The translations under genes were made by a program, and so were the position numbers. A stretch of DNA of 23,315 nt from Azolla pinnata (lineage: Eukaryota > Streptophyta > Polypodiopsida > Salviniales > Salviniaceae), in NCBI GenBank assembly GCA_037176905.1, contig JBBBWG010009069.1, positions 1 through 23,315 of the forward strand, given 5' to 3'. Below are positions 1 through 17,578 of this stretch, piece after piece (position 1 is the stretch's first letter; every line of letters begins with the position of its first letter). The notes under the pieces were generated by a model that saw only the letters and a program-made list of their open reading frames with translations, had not been told where the DNA came from and made no database searches.

Positions 1-9
1 AGCCTAAGT

Positions 10-30
10 CCCCCCCCCCCCCCCCCCCCC
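10..30. repeat. Poly-C tract (21 C) in PWR-like intron
   Basis: An uninterrupted run of 21 C lies about 57 bases before the first exon acceptor in the window. It is intronic. It may be a real homopolymer or partly an assembly effect. Confidence 0.9.
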
Positions 31-87
31 TTTGCTTTTTCCACTATGCCCCCACCCGCTTGCCCCCATGCCTTCCGTTTTCTGCAG

Positions 88-3000
88 GAATTCTGCCGGT
101 AATATCGAGAAGCAGATGTATAGCAGCAACGGCGGGGATGCCCACCGATCCAACTCTTCTTCCTCCTCTGCATCGTTTCCTTCCTCGTCTTCCTTCTCTT
201 CTTCTCCTGCCTGGCCCAAGCACGTACCTGCGAATCCTGCGTGGGAGCACAACGGCGGCGGCGGCAGCAGCAGGCAGACAGGTGGCTATGGAAGCAGGGA
301 GAAGTTCGAGAGGAGTGATAACAGAGACAGGTTCTTTCCCAAGAAAGATTGGAATCTTAGCGTAGACAACAGATCTTCGTCTTCTTCTTCCGCTTCTTCG
401 GTCTCGGCACCTGGTTCGTACAGGTTGAGTAATGGCTTACCGGGCCCTGCAACGAAAAGAAGAACCATAGGTACTTATCCCCCCTCTGCATCTGACAAAT
501 TTTGTGGATTGTGGTTAACGTCATGGCTGACAGGGGTTATGATGTCAAGGACATGGCCATGGCCATGGCTATGGTTATGGAAGGTTAGGTATTTTGGTGA
601 TGTTTCTTTGGAAAGATTCAGGTAGGGTGTAGGTTATGTTGTATTGAAGTTTAGGAGGGGAAGGTTAGGCTTACAGATCAGGATGGGGCTTATGCTTCAG
701 AAAAGCCATGGGGTTATGGAAGTCTTGCAGGCTGGGTTAGGATTATCATGTAGCACAAGGCCAGGGGTTACACAGAAGGTTAGGTTTGGGGATGCATTTG
801 ATTCTAATCAAGGTAGCAAAGGAAAGGGCTCAAAGGTTCAGAGACTCGACGTGCTAAGCTCGGAGTGTTAGGGCTATGGCATCAAATGGTTATCCTTAAT
901 CTCCCTTTGGTTTTTCTTTATGATTTTACAGGCAGGCATGGACCCATAGTTGAGAACGGACGCTATGTAACCACTGCAGCATATCGTTCTACCTTGGATT
1001 CATCTTTCTCCACGCTGCGCTCACCTCCAGAGTGCAAGGCGGAGAGAGATAGTTTTGATAGCTCGGTCGTAGATAGGGCCAGCAGCAACAAAGAAGTAGC
1101 AGGAGACGATGGGCATCATCACCATTTTCTCTCCCCTCCTTATAGCAATCCGAGGTTCGAATCCGCTCCCAGGTACGAGTCCTCTCACTCTTCTCACCGG
1201 GCAACATATGCAAACGGCTTGAGCAACGATTCTTGTCATCGAGGGGGCTTTGTTAATAACAACCCTGGCGGTGTCGATGGTAGAGAAAGGTCCAAGATTA
1301 ATGGATCTTATGCTTGGGATCTTGCTCATCGAGATAGGGATCGAGATAACCGGACATGGGCTCGGCCTGACTATTATCACAGGAGAGCATCTTCACTTTC
1401 TAAGGTTGAATCCCCCTTTAAAGAATCGGGTGTTTTGGATCGAGGCCTAGGAGAGAGCAGGAACGAGAGGTATGGCAGGGAATCTGCAATCTTGGATGAC
1501 CGTGATCATCCTTATGTGGATCGGGAAGGTAGGGAAAGAAACCAGCCCAAGGGATTCCCCTCATGGGCCGAAAGTCCCCCATTTTACAGCACCCCGCACC
1601 ATAAAGAGGATGTTGCAGTCGCCCACGGAGCTTCAGACCTCAGAGAGAAAGCTGTTGCAACTGGTAGTAACAGTTTACATGTTAAGGAGGAGGTTGTGGC
1701 AGCCACAGATAAAGATTTAAACCTCAGGGATGAAGTTGTTGTTGCAAGTTTGAATACGAGGATGCACCACGGAGAGGAAGGTGCAGCAGTCAGCCTTGCA
1801 TCACATGGTAGAGAGGATTGTATTACAACCATCAGTATTACTCCACAGCTCAGAGAGAAAGTTGCAAGACCTTCTACATCTGACCCTGAGGTGGTTAGTA
1901 TGAGTATTGTCTCACCACATCGATTACCCTTGTCCCCTTTGGAGAGTCTTTTGTTGAAGGATTCTAGCAATAGCAGGAGTAATAATGGGGAGAACGATTC
2001 CCAAAAGAAACGCCCTCGCCTTACCTGGGGCCAAGGTCTTGCAAAGTACGAAAAGGAGAAAATTGAAGAAGACCCTTCAGTTTCCAGGAAGCAACAAGAA
2101 GGGATCCAACAGGAGCACCCTGATAATGCCGCAGTTGATGCTATGTCTGATCATGTGCCAAATAACATAGGTCTTACTTGCGAAGGTAACTGGCAGCAAA
2201 TGACGAAGAACATGGATCATAACTATCAGTCGGTCCAAGAAGAACAGTGTAATGCAGGTTAGTCTTCTCTATGTGCCGCAGTTTGTGACTATTTGTCATT
2301 AGAATATACCTTTTGAACTTTCGTACTATTTTTCGTTGTAGGTGTTGGTCAAAGAGATTCTAAAGAAAAACCATGGGATGATCTAATTGTCCCTTCCGCT
2401 AACACAGAATCTACAACGAGAAGCTTAATGGATCGGATTGAAAGCAGCACTGCTAGCTTGTCTGCTGGATGTGAAATCTCTGTTACCTCAAATGGGCAAT
2501 CATCAGTTCTACTTGATGTTCAAATATTTCTGGATAACTATCAACAGGAGAGGCTCAATGTATCCAAGGAGTTTCTTACACAACAATTGGAGACTGTGGA
2601 ACATGAACTTGACCTTCTGGAGAAGGAACTTTTCAAGCTAGATTGTGAAGCACCTGCTCAGCTTTCTGGAATACGAAACACCGAACAAGATGTCCTGTTA
2701 TCTCCACAAAAGAACACTGACAAGTCTGTGTCTTTGGATCCAACAGAGGGCACGAAGCTAAAGGATGAGCAATCCTCAGGAAAAGACATTGGTAAGTCTC
2801 ACCCTATGGGTAAACCAGAAGCGGAATTTGAAGCCATAGACCTTGTCATGGAGGAAATAATCAATCAAGTTATATCAACATCTGGTACGCCGAATGTTGA
2901 AGGTAAAGCAGGAGAATGTGAAGAACATGGAATGCCTAAGATAATTGATGAGAACAGCAATGTTGTTTCTTCAATCTTATCATTAAATCAAGAAACAGCT

Positions 3001-6000
3001 AAAGGATGTTGGACTGCCCTTGCACATCTTAATTGTCCTGGCATGGAGGCTATGTTTCCAAATGGGAAACTTGTTAACTGTCCCCAAGATGTAGGTGTGT
3101 GGAAACTAAATGCTGAGAACCATGAAAAGAATAAGGTGTTTCTGCAGTCTAAGATTTCAGAAGAGAAACGGAGCATCAGATTCATGGAGAGGGTGCTAGC
3201 TTTCAAATATAAAGCTTGCAGGGAGGTGTGGAAGCAAGATCAAGCATCAAATCTTCTACAGAAGGATTGCGGAGAGAAAACTCTTCCCCAAAATTTATTG
3301 AGCCAACAGTCTATTGGGATTCCATGTTCTGGAATAGGCAAGTCATTCTATGCGGTTTTAATTGCTATTACGGTGGGCTTAATGATTTTCAGTTTTAACT
3401 GATATTTTGTTGTTCAATGAATGCAGTATCTTCCTTGCTGAACCCATGGACCGGGTATGAACGGGAATATTTGAAGATGCCATCCATGCTCCCCAGAAAC
3501 ACAGCAAGGTCTTGGCACTGTTTTGAGACAAAAAATGCAATAGTGGAAAACCCGATTGCAGCCGAGATGGAAAGGAAGCTCATGAACCCATGGTCAGCGG
3601 AGGAGAGAAAAATATTCCTTGATAAATATGCTTTGCTAGGGAAAGATTTCAGGAAGATTGCATCATTCCTGGAGTACAAGTCGGTGGCTGATTGTATTGA
3701 GTTTTACTATAAAAACCAAAAGCATGAAGAATTCCAGAAGATCCATAAAAGGCATCAGCTGAAGAAAAGGAGAGACTCTAGAGCAAGTGGTTTGTACCTT
3801 GCTACCACAACTTCAGCTAGTACGAGGCATCGTGAGGCAAACCATGCTTGTATGGAAGGCTTGACTCTAGTAGCAGCTGCTGCTGCTGCAATTTCTGCTC
3901 CGAGGAAGAGTACAGGTAAAGAAGGCTTGTCTGTAGTTTATTGGGCATAGCTTTTCTTATTTCATATCCAACCACTCTATCTCTACAGCGAGTGGTTTGA
4001 AAATTATTCAGGAGAAAATTGGGAAATTAACATAAACTCTGGCATATTAGCAATATATGTACGCTCATCAGCAGGCTCCTGCACTATGCTGTAGTTGTCT
4101 GGCTTTGTAGAGAAGAGTGCCCATGTTTATTTAGCTTGAGGATTAATCTGCTGCATAATTTTTTGTCACTATATGTTGAGAATGATTTAAGCGTATTGTA
4201 CATGAATAAAATGTTGACATCCATGCAGATGTAAATTCTTCCTCAAAAGGGTGTCGGGAACGGTATTCTGAAAGGCATCCTACAAACCTTACTATTATGC
4301 CTTTCGTAAAAGGTAGCAATAAAGACCAAGCTGGAATTAAAGGATCTAGATCAAGTATTCGACCACAGCAGCTACGGCGGGCTCAAGAAGAGTCAGATTC
4401 GCACTGGACGGATGGTGAAAGGGATTTGTTCCTGGAGGCTCTAACTATGTTTGGGAAGGATTTTAACAGCATCTGTCGCCATGTTGGCACAAAGAATACA
4501 CGGCAGTGTAAATCATTTTTCAGCAAAGCTCGTAGACGCCTTGGTCTAGATCAAGTTGTTGAAAGCCACAATAAGATGGTTATTCAGAGTGCAAGTGAAA
4601 GTTGTGAAGTGTCCACCCATAAAATAGTGGAGACAAATCCTCAAATAATCGATGATATGAAACCTCAATTTATTGGCCTAGATCAAGTAGCTCAAAATCA
4701 TAAGACAGTTATACGCAGAGCAAAGGAAAACTGCGAAGTTTCTGTGCCATTTTCAACAGGTATGAAACCTCACAAATTCAGTCACATGAAGCCGCAAAGA
4801 TTTGAAGATGGGAAACAACAAAAGTTTGAGGTTATGAAACCTCAAAGCTTTGAAGATGTGAAATTTGAACGTTCTGAGCTTATCAACCCCGGTGGACTGG
4901 GTGATGTGGAAGTTCAAACATTGGAGGGTATCAAAGTTGAATCACATCTTCAGAATGGTATTTATGATTCTGTGGAACAAAATGCTGTTGAATTGCCTAC
5001 TGCTGTGGAGGCAAGTATGTCTGGCCGTAAAGTAGAGATGCAAAGTAGCATGTTTGAGGAAGCTCATTTAGATCCTCAAGGTGTAACTGATGTAAATTCT
5101 CTTAAAGCTTTGGGTGATCCTAAAGACACAACTATGAGTTTGAATAAGGCAAGTGGGGTTTTGGCTGAAAACCTTAAAGAGGAGGCTTGCTTAGAAAGTG
5201 GTGGTGAAGACTGCTCAAAAAGCAGGACTTCCCATAGTGATGAAGCAGCCCAGAAGTTGATAAAAGATAATCACATGGCAACGACTGTGGAGGACAGTTC
5301 GACATTGATCTCTGAGAACAAGGTGACTTCTTCCACATCTCTTACTGCATCAGTTTCTGTGGTAAAGAATCCCAATCTAAAAGAAATGAAAACACGTAGG
5401 GAGCCTACATCTTGGACTCCAGAGGAGAAAGCTACGTTCAGTGATGTTCTAAAGGTCTATGGTAAGAGCTGGGATCGGCTTCGCGAGAGTCTACCATCCA
5501 AATCTCTCACCCAGATTAAAACCTATTTTCAGAATTCGAAAGCCAAACTGGGTTTTGGTCCAGGGCTTGACGGCACTCTGAATGGAAGTGAAACTGGCAG
5601 AGTTGTGATGCCAAAACGAAAAAGGATTGATGATTCAGACTTGAGCAATAATCAAGTGTCAGGAGGGCAAAGTCCACTATCAAGAGCATCTGTGCTGTCC
5701 GATGACCCAAGCTTGAACAGGATAGCTACTGTGTTGGCCCATTCTGAAGGCATAACAGGAAGTAATGCTGAATCTATGGCATATGTAAACTTCATTTCTC
5801 GAAGCCCTCAGCAAGAAGGTTTTCCTAATTGTCAGCAGGCGAGTGTAAACACAGTGGGAGTAGTTGCAAACTCAATGTTCAATCCCACTGTATGTGCAAC
5901 ATCTAACAGTCAGCAGTCTCAACTATCTTCTCCGGCAGAGTCAGTGCCCCTCCCACAAGTTGCTACATCTTCAGCTGCGTTTCCACAGCAACAGGGGATA

Positions 6001-7446
6001 GTGGACAGGGTGAATCAAAATGTTTCTGCACTGGTGATCCAGCCTCCTGAACTCCAGACGACGAAACACATGCAAGTCATAGTACACCCACAAGTAACAG
6101 AGCCTAAGACGATACAATCCGAACTTGAAATAAGACCGCAGCTGCTTCAAGTGGAACGGCAAGTTATGAATAATCATCTTCAACAGGCATCAGTTCCAGC
6201 GCTCCCAAACTCTAGTATGCATCGTACTGCTGGATTTTCTCAGCTTGGGTATCTGCCCATTGGAAACCCTCATGCCATGTCAAAGCATCACCAAACTGCT
6301 CAAATTCAGCAGTTGCAGATTCTTCCGTGTCATAGGCAGGAACAACAGCAGCTGGCACTACCAGGAGTACATCAAGTTCCGAGACTGACTCATCATCGGA
6401 CTTCTCCTCACCATAACGAGCAACAACAGCATGTTGTGAAAGGGGTCCTTCAGCTCTCATCCTCTGGTAGTAATGGTGAAACCCTGCCATGCGAAGGTGG
6501 GTTGCGTGCTGCTGAGAGGGTCGAGAACGCTGAGGATATTCACTCTGTAGGGCAATCACAAGCCAGTGGCGATGTTAAGCTGTTTGGCCAATCACTTCTC
6601 TTGCAGCCTTCTGGAAGAAATCAGCAATCTACCTGTCAGCAGCTTAATAACCTGGTCTGTTCTATGCCACCTGCAGAAGGAAGTTTTCCATTGAACTTCA
6701 GTTCTGAGAATATAACTACAGATGAGAACATGTCTGTGCCCTCTCAGGTATCATCTTATGGGGTTGTTCACAAGCAAGAATTGTTGTCGTCGAAGCAGAT
6801 TCCTTGCCCAAGTATACCTTTAAGTAGTGGTGCAGATCATATACAAGAAAGTGTTAGTGGAGTTGATGAAGGAGAACATCGCAGCTTGCAAGCACTGGAT
6901 GCTTCAATAAGTGATAACCTTGTGAGAGAGGCACCAAGTAAGGACTATGGACAGACAACTCAAAGCGTTCTATTTTCACAACAGATGGTAAAATCCATAT
7001 CGGATCAGAGCAGTTCAGCTGAAATATCGGCCAAACTTGCTCCACAACCGTCTAATACTACAGCTTTGGTTTGCGATGTGACAACATCTGAGCACATAGC
7101 CACTTGTACAGAGTTGAAGAAAATCAGAGAACAAGATTTGTGTTCAACAGGTAGAGGGGTTGATGCGGTGCCATCGCATGGTCTGCCTCGTGTATTGAGT
7201 GCCTTAGTGGCATTAGCTGAGTGGCGGTTGCAGAATGCAAATGGTGGTAGCAATGGAAGGTTGACAGACGAGTTTCTGAATCAATCTTGGGAGGCTCTTC
7301 AAAGAGATCCCGGAGCTTTAGTGGAGGCTGGAAAAGTGAGGGGAGTTCTTCCGCACCTGAATTCGGTTAGGCTGGAAGAATCGAGCACAGCCGATGTTAC
7401 GAGGAATGTGGATGGAAAGACTGGTGGAGGTGCTGCTGGCATATAG
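88..7446 (+). CDS. PWR: POWERDRESS/NCoR-like SANT-domain chromatin protein, 3' part of gene (5' end outside window)
   Basis: Exons that keep frame: 88-470, 932-2257, 2342-3337, 3427-3915, 4229-7446 (stop TAG 7444-7446), coding about 2,136 residues. The first exon starts in mid-codon after an acceptor (TTTTCTGCAG, ending at 87), so earlier exons are missing. Seen: a Ser-rich N-terminal part; the motif KRPRLTWGQGLAKYEKEK (from 2008), a signature of plant NCoR-like proteins; a coiled coil (about 2520-2640); three SANT/MYB domains at 3582-3734, 4402-4548 and 5406-5557, each with spaced aromatic residues; and a Gln/His-rich stretch (about 5880-6450). Known for the family: Arabidopsis PWR works with histone deacetylase HDA9 in nuclear co-repression affecting flowering and senescence; the same role here is inferred. 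Odd points: intron 3338-3426 has a GC donor, and an internal duplication follows the second SANT domain. The C-terminal end (after about 7160) I do not recognise. Introns inside the 3.2-kb last exon cannot be excluded, though it is open throughout. Confidence 0.9.
471..931 (+). other. Intron of the PWR-like gene with recurrent GGTTAGG words
   Basis: The donor is ATAG|GTACTT and the acceptor TTTTACAG at 931. The intron contains the word GGTTAGG or close variants several times (about 583, 663, 737 and 778). No open frame in it resembles a known protein. The reading frame on both sides is restored only if it is removed. Confidence 0.75.
3338..3426 (+). other. GC-AG intron of the PWR-like gene
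   Basis: The exon ends ...GGAATAG and the intron begins GCAAGT, the classic consensus of the rare GC donor; it ends in ATGCAG at 3426. This is the pairing that joins the two exons in frame (phase 1 to phase 1). The nearby GT donor at 3342-3343 would be phase 2 and would shift the frame. If the intron is retained, translation continues to a TGA at 3400-3402. Confidence 0.75.
4543..4795 (+). repeat. In-frame tandem duplication inside the PWR-like last exon
   Basis: Two consecutive segments of about 130 bases encode related peptides. Both begin GLDQV, continue with NHK- or HNK-type residues and a CEVS motif, and end in MKP. They start at about 4546 and 4677. They follow the second SANT domain directly, and the MKPQ-F-E motif then recurs in shorter form to about 4870. 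The copies have diverged, so the duplication is not recent. Confidence 0.7.
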
Positions 7447-9867
7447 CTTTCCTGCTGAAACACAATTTTCGTTCATGTGGCAGTTAATTACAGTAGAAGA
7501 GTTCTTACAACTCAAAAGTTCTTGGTTTCCTTGGCACTGAAAGAGAGTTCCTCAGCTGAGAATATATATTGGCAGAGGGTGTTTTCAGCATGTAAAATTT
7601 CTCGAGCATGGAAAGTGGTCAGAAGTAACTTCTTTCCGGACGGATTGCTGCTGGATTGCCCCACGCCGTGGGGTGCATTTTTGCTTAGCTTTTCCTCACC
7701 ACCTGGTAATACCTCGTTTACACTGCCCGTGCTGAAAGGTAGTGTGATCTTCGCCTTTAAAGAAGTTTACAATACGATCTCGCGGTTTGTACATTCTTTC
7801 TGGCAAAAGTTCCCAGCAAGTTCTCGAGTAAATTGTTTCGAGGCTGATTCCCTATTGCTTCCAATGTTTTTTAGAACACAGGTATTCTGGTGTCTGTTTT
7901 TTTTTTTGGAAGGCCAAGGGACATTTTGTACAGCTCTTTTAGTGGCAGTTGCTTCGGTGAAATGATGTAGATCATGATAAAATGCTTACAGGTGTTTATT
8001 GTTATATCAGAAGGATCCTGTGATCTAGTTTCTGCCTTTGACACAACTTGTGTACATCCTTGATATGCAAGGGTTGGCGCCATGGCCGCAGAGAGAATTT
8101 CCGATGGGTGTCAGCGCAGCAAGCACAGTGAGCCTTCTTCATTTTTACATGCATATTTCTATTCGGAGTTTCGATGCTCCCATGTAAAAACAAAAACAAG
8201 AGAAGAGAAGAAACCTCTTGTAAGAAAATGCTGACACTCTTTTGACCTTGATCTTTTTTCTTTTTTCTTTTCTTAGATGGGCTCTGGTAGTTTGTAAATA
8301 GATAAGAGGAGAAGAATTAACTAACATTGGCGATCTGATCGATCCACTCATTCAGAGATTTGATTTGTGTGGATGGTGCCAGTATTTGTGTGTGTGTTTC
8401 CTTCCTTTGGGAGCAAAGCTTTGGTGGGTTCAGATCCCCCTCCTCTGAGCAATGGAAATATGTTAGACAAAGTTGATCTTGCTTCTCAAGAACACTTCTT
8501 CTACTTGGATGCCATCTGTTGATTCCAAAGCCTTTCTTCTTCTTCTTCTTCTTTTTCCATTCCAATTGTTTACTCAGGTGCTGCTTTTGTTGTTTTGAAA
8601 GCGTAGAATTGTATTATTGTCAATCGAGTCTTGTTGGTTTTTTGACAATCGAACCCCGTGGTTTGCTGCATAGTCACACCGTGATCGACGTACGAAGAGC
8701 TGCTTTGAAAGGATTGGATCAAGTCAAGCATCTTGATTACAAAAAAGATCGAAGGGGCCTACGACGAGAAAGCAAACACATGGATTGTTGCATCCAAAGC
8801 TCCACAAAAGATTGAACATGGAGAAACCTAGCGGAAAATCGGTGTCTGCAATCAAACTTTCTTGTCGGTGCAGTTCAGATCCTCTTTTTCATATTGTCTT
8901 CATCTTCTGACAATATGGTCGCGATTACTTACAGCCTTCACAACAAGTGATGGATTGTCGTCCGAGGATTTGAATCTCAAGAGGCGCCGATTCTTTACAC
9001 AGCTCGAGTCGACAGACTCCGGAATTGCGTGAGAGTCTGGTACAGACAACATACACCCTGGATTTAATTCTCAAACTATGGATGCGTCGACCGATCAGAC
9101 GACAGCCGGACCCAATATACAGAACCGCTTGCTTCGCCTGACGGCTTCGAGATGATCGAAGCTTGGTTAAAACAAACGAGCGACCTTCTACCCTTCAAGG
9201 ACTTGATCGAAACGGTCTGTCTCATCGATCAGACTTCGGAATCGGGCAACAGTGAAATAAAACTCCCAAACTGTTCAACATTTTAAAGAAGAAGGGGCGC
9301 GCATTCATTTCACACGGTTGTGCAAGGTGCCGCTGTGTATGAAGTGGTGAAAGTGTGAACAGACCAAGGGCCCAGGGTTCTAAGGCTCATTTACTACACG
9401 ATTGGGGCATGTTCCAGCTAGCCTGAAGGAAACAGCGACAGTTGTTTTTTGCACCCCCGTAAAAGAGCAGAGCAGATGCCGATACGTCATACGGGTTTTT
9501 CACCATGCCAGAGATGCGATCCACGACGTTTAACGCATCGGAAGCGGTTCACGATTGCAAAGAGGCACCATTCGCCGAGCGGTGGTGGCGTTATCTCATC
9601 TGACGGCTTGCCAGACTACACGGGCTACTACAGTGGTCTTCCAGAGGCACGAAAAAATCTCATAGACCGCCGTTGCCGTTGCCAGACAGGCTTATCAGAT
9701 GCCAGAGCGGTTCTGCTCCTCGGAGGAGAGAGAGGGCACGGAGAAATCGCCCCGCCCCAGACGAGCGATTGCAGGAGGAAGATTTAAAGACTTAATTAAA
9801 AGAAGACCAGTATCAGATCGGGGGCGGATTAGGTCCCGAGAAATCCGCGGCGATTCGGAAGAAGCAA
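7447..9867. other. Intergenic region between convergent genes; no gene seen
   Basis: The first several hundred bases after the stop at 7446 are probably the 3' untranslated region of the PWR-like gene. No single polyadenylation signal stands out. A CTT-rich microsatellite lies at about 8525-8560. A short inverted repeat (9-bp arms, 10-base loop) is at 8890-8917. The open frames here are short, overlap one another on both strands and show no known motif. I found no tRNA, no terminal repeats and no transposon protein. Confidence 0.6.
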
Positions 9868-15810
<5,943 letters not shown>

Positions 15811-17578
15811 TGCCAACAATCGGATTATCGATCGATAGATCGAATCGATCTATCTATCTATCAATCAGTTTTGCTATAACAATCACCATCATCATCATCA
15901 TCATCATCATCTTCGCTGCTGCGCTGGATCAACTACTACTACTACTACTACTCCTTCTTCTTCGCTCATGCAGCAAAATCATCTGCTGCTGCTCTTTCCT
16001 CTAGGTTAGGCTGCTCTTTTATGTGCCCACAGCAAAGGGGCCGAATCTTTCATACATCCAATCCCTCTGCTGCAACTTCAGATGCATTCCCTGCATCATC
16101 TTCTAGACCGATCAAAGAAACAAACAAAAAAAATGTTATAATGACAGTATTTCACTGTTGAGGGAAGGATCTGACACGGTGTCATTGATACCAGAACGTG
16201 TCGAGATCGATCAAACTTCATTCATTACATTGCATTACATTCATTCAGTCACTTGGGGATCTGGCTCCAGGTTTTACCATCGCCATCTTCAATGTGTTTT
16301 TACCTGCACACCTACCTACCTACTTACCTGCCTATCTATCTATCTATCTATCTATCTATCAGCTACTGTAGTTGAAAATCTGTTGTCGCTCACTTTCAGG
16401 CCCCAATTCATCTCATTTGTGTTAGAAAAAGAACAAACAGGATTCAATCTGATACAGGAAATGGAAGAAAGGCACAGAATTTGCCGGATTGATTACAATT
16501 TGGGTCGATTGAGTGCCATTGGAGCAGCAAAATGGCAGCAGCATTGGTGCCAATGGCACTCAATCGACCCAAATTGTAATCAGTGGTTTTGTAGTGGCCC
16601 AAATTATGCGTGCATTATATGCTGCACGTACCATTTCCTGTGAAATTTTGCATCATCTGGCACTACCTAGGCTTGACATAGACATCCAGCAGATATACAT
16701 GTACTGCAAGGAGTTTGGAATCGCACAGCGCAGACCATGCGGATGCTTGCCGATGCTGGAAAAAGAAGAGCAGCGCTGAAAACTCGGAGGAATCCGTCCA
16801 CGATTCGGAGCCCGATCCATCAAAGTAGATCTGTTGCCGCAACTGAAACTAGATACCATGATCGGAGACGGTTCTGTGAAGTAGTTCCTTGATGAGAGAT
16901 TTCCAACATTGGGAGAACTGATGAGATACCAGCCATCTTCACAGAAAGGATATGATTTCCCGGTCCCTTTGCATTCCTAACAGGCTCAGCTCAGCTCAGC
17001 TCAGTTAGGGGTTACCCCCACGCCAGACCATTGAATGCAATCCATATCTTGCAGCAACAAGATTCCGCAGGTCAACGCATTTGTTTAGCTTCCCGATGTA
17101 GAAATGATACCATTTCCTCTTCTGTACATGTCCCCGCAAGGTGACAAGGACTACAGATTCCATTCTTTTGCCCTTCTAGGCCGCAGCATCGTCGGTCGGT
17201 CCAAGTGCATTTCTAAGTTTCAGGCATTTTTTTTCAGCGATCTGACGGTACTTCCAGACTTCCCAGCACTGAAAAGATGCCCCAAGGATCTACATGACTG
17301 GATGGAGATTAGATTGCGGGCCACTTGCATGATGGTGATGCTCACAGGTTCAGGTTTCACAGAAGCGCTAACTTTCTTGGGACCAGCATCTTCTATGCAA
17401 AGATTGTCTGTACTATCTGCAGCTCGAACTAACTGTTCATCGCTGTTTTGACCAACCACACCATACCAATGAGATGAGGCTGACCATTTGTGAATCGGAA
17501 CAATGGTTTCTAGCCAATGAGACACATGTAACAAAAAATCGATGGTTTTTTCTAGCGATTTGATTACACTTTGCACGG
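15811..17578. other. SCPL upstream region and TBL downstream region
   Basis: The left part is the region upstream of the SCPL gene. It is rich in GATC, CATCAT (15884-15912) and CTA (about 15930-15950) microsatellites. CTAT repeats lie at 16331-16361 and GCTCA repeats at about 16983-17004. The right part probably includes the 3' untranslated region of the TBL gene. The only clear structure is the foldback listed separately. No further gene is supported. Confidence 0.6.
16490..16582. ncRNA. Perfect 33-bp foldback with 27-base loop; possible small-RNA hairpin or foldback element
   Basis: Bases 16490-16522 are the exact reverse complement of 16550-16582. The loop is 16523-16549. Beyond the outer end there is one G-U-type pair and one A-T pair before pairing stops. 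No open frame explains the symmetry. Plant miRNA precursors are foldbacks of this size but usually carry some mismatches. A fully perfect stem suits a young MIR gene, an siRNA hairpin or a small foldback element. I do not recognise the arm as a known miRNA. Confidence 0.5.

Noticed and set aside
1152-1170. GGTTCGAATCC, like a tRNA T-arm
   Set aside because: It lies in a conserved coding exon of the PWR-like gene, and no acceptor, D or anticodon arms surround it at the right spacing.
7477-7965. 162-codon plus-strand open frame just after the PWR-like stop
   Set aside because: It shows no recognisable domain and overlaps the expected 3' untranslated region, with T-rich sequence giving Phe-rich translation.
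8890-8917. Inverted repeat with 9-bp arms, possible terminator or small RNA
   Set aside because: It is too short to stand out from chance in a window of this size, and plant genes do not use hairpin terminators.
17220-17576. 118-codon minus-strand open frame just after the TBL stop
   Set aside because: No motif is recognised, and it is best explained as TBL 3' untranslated region; the conserved family end lies at the TAA at 17579.
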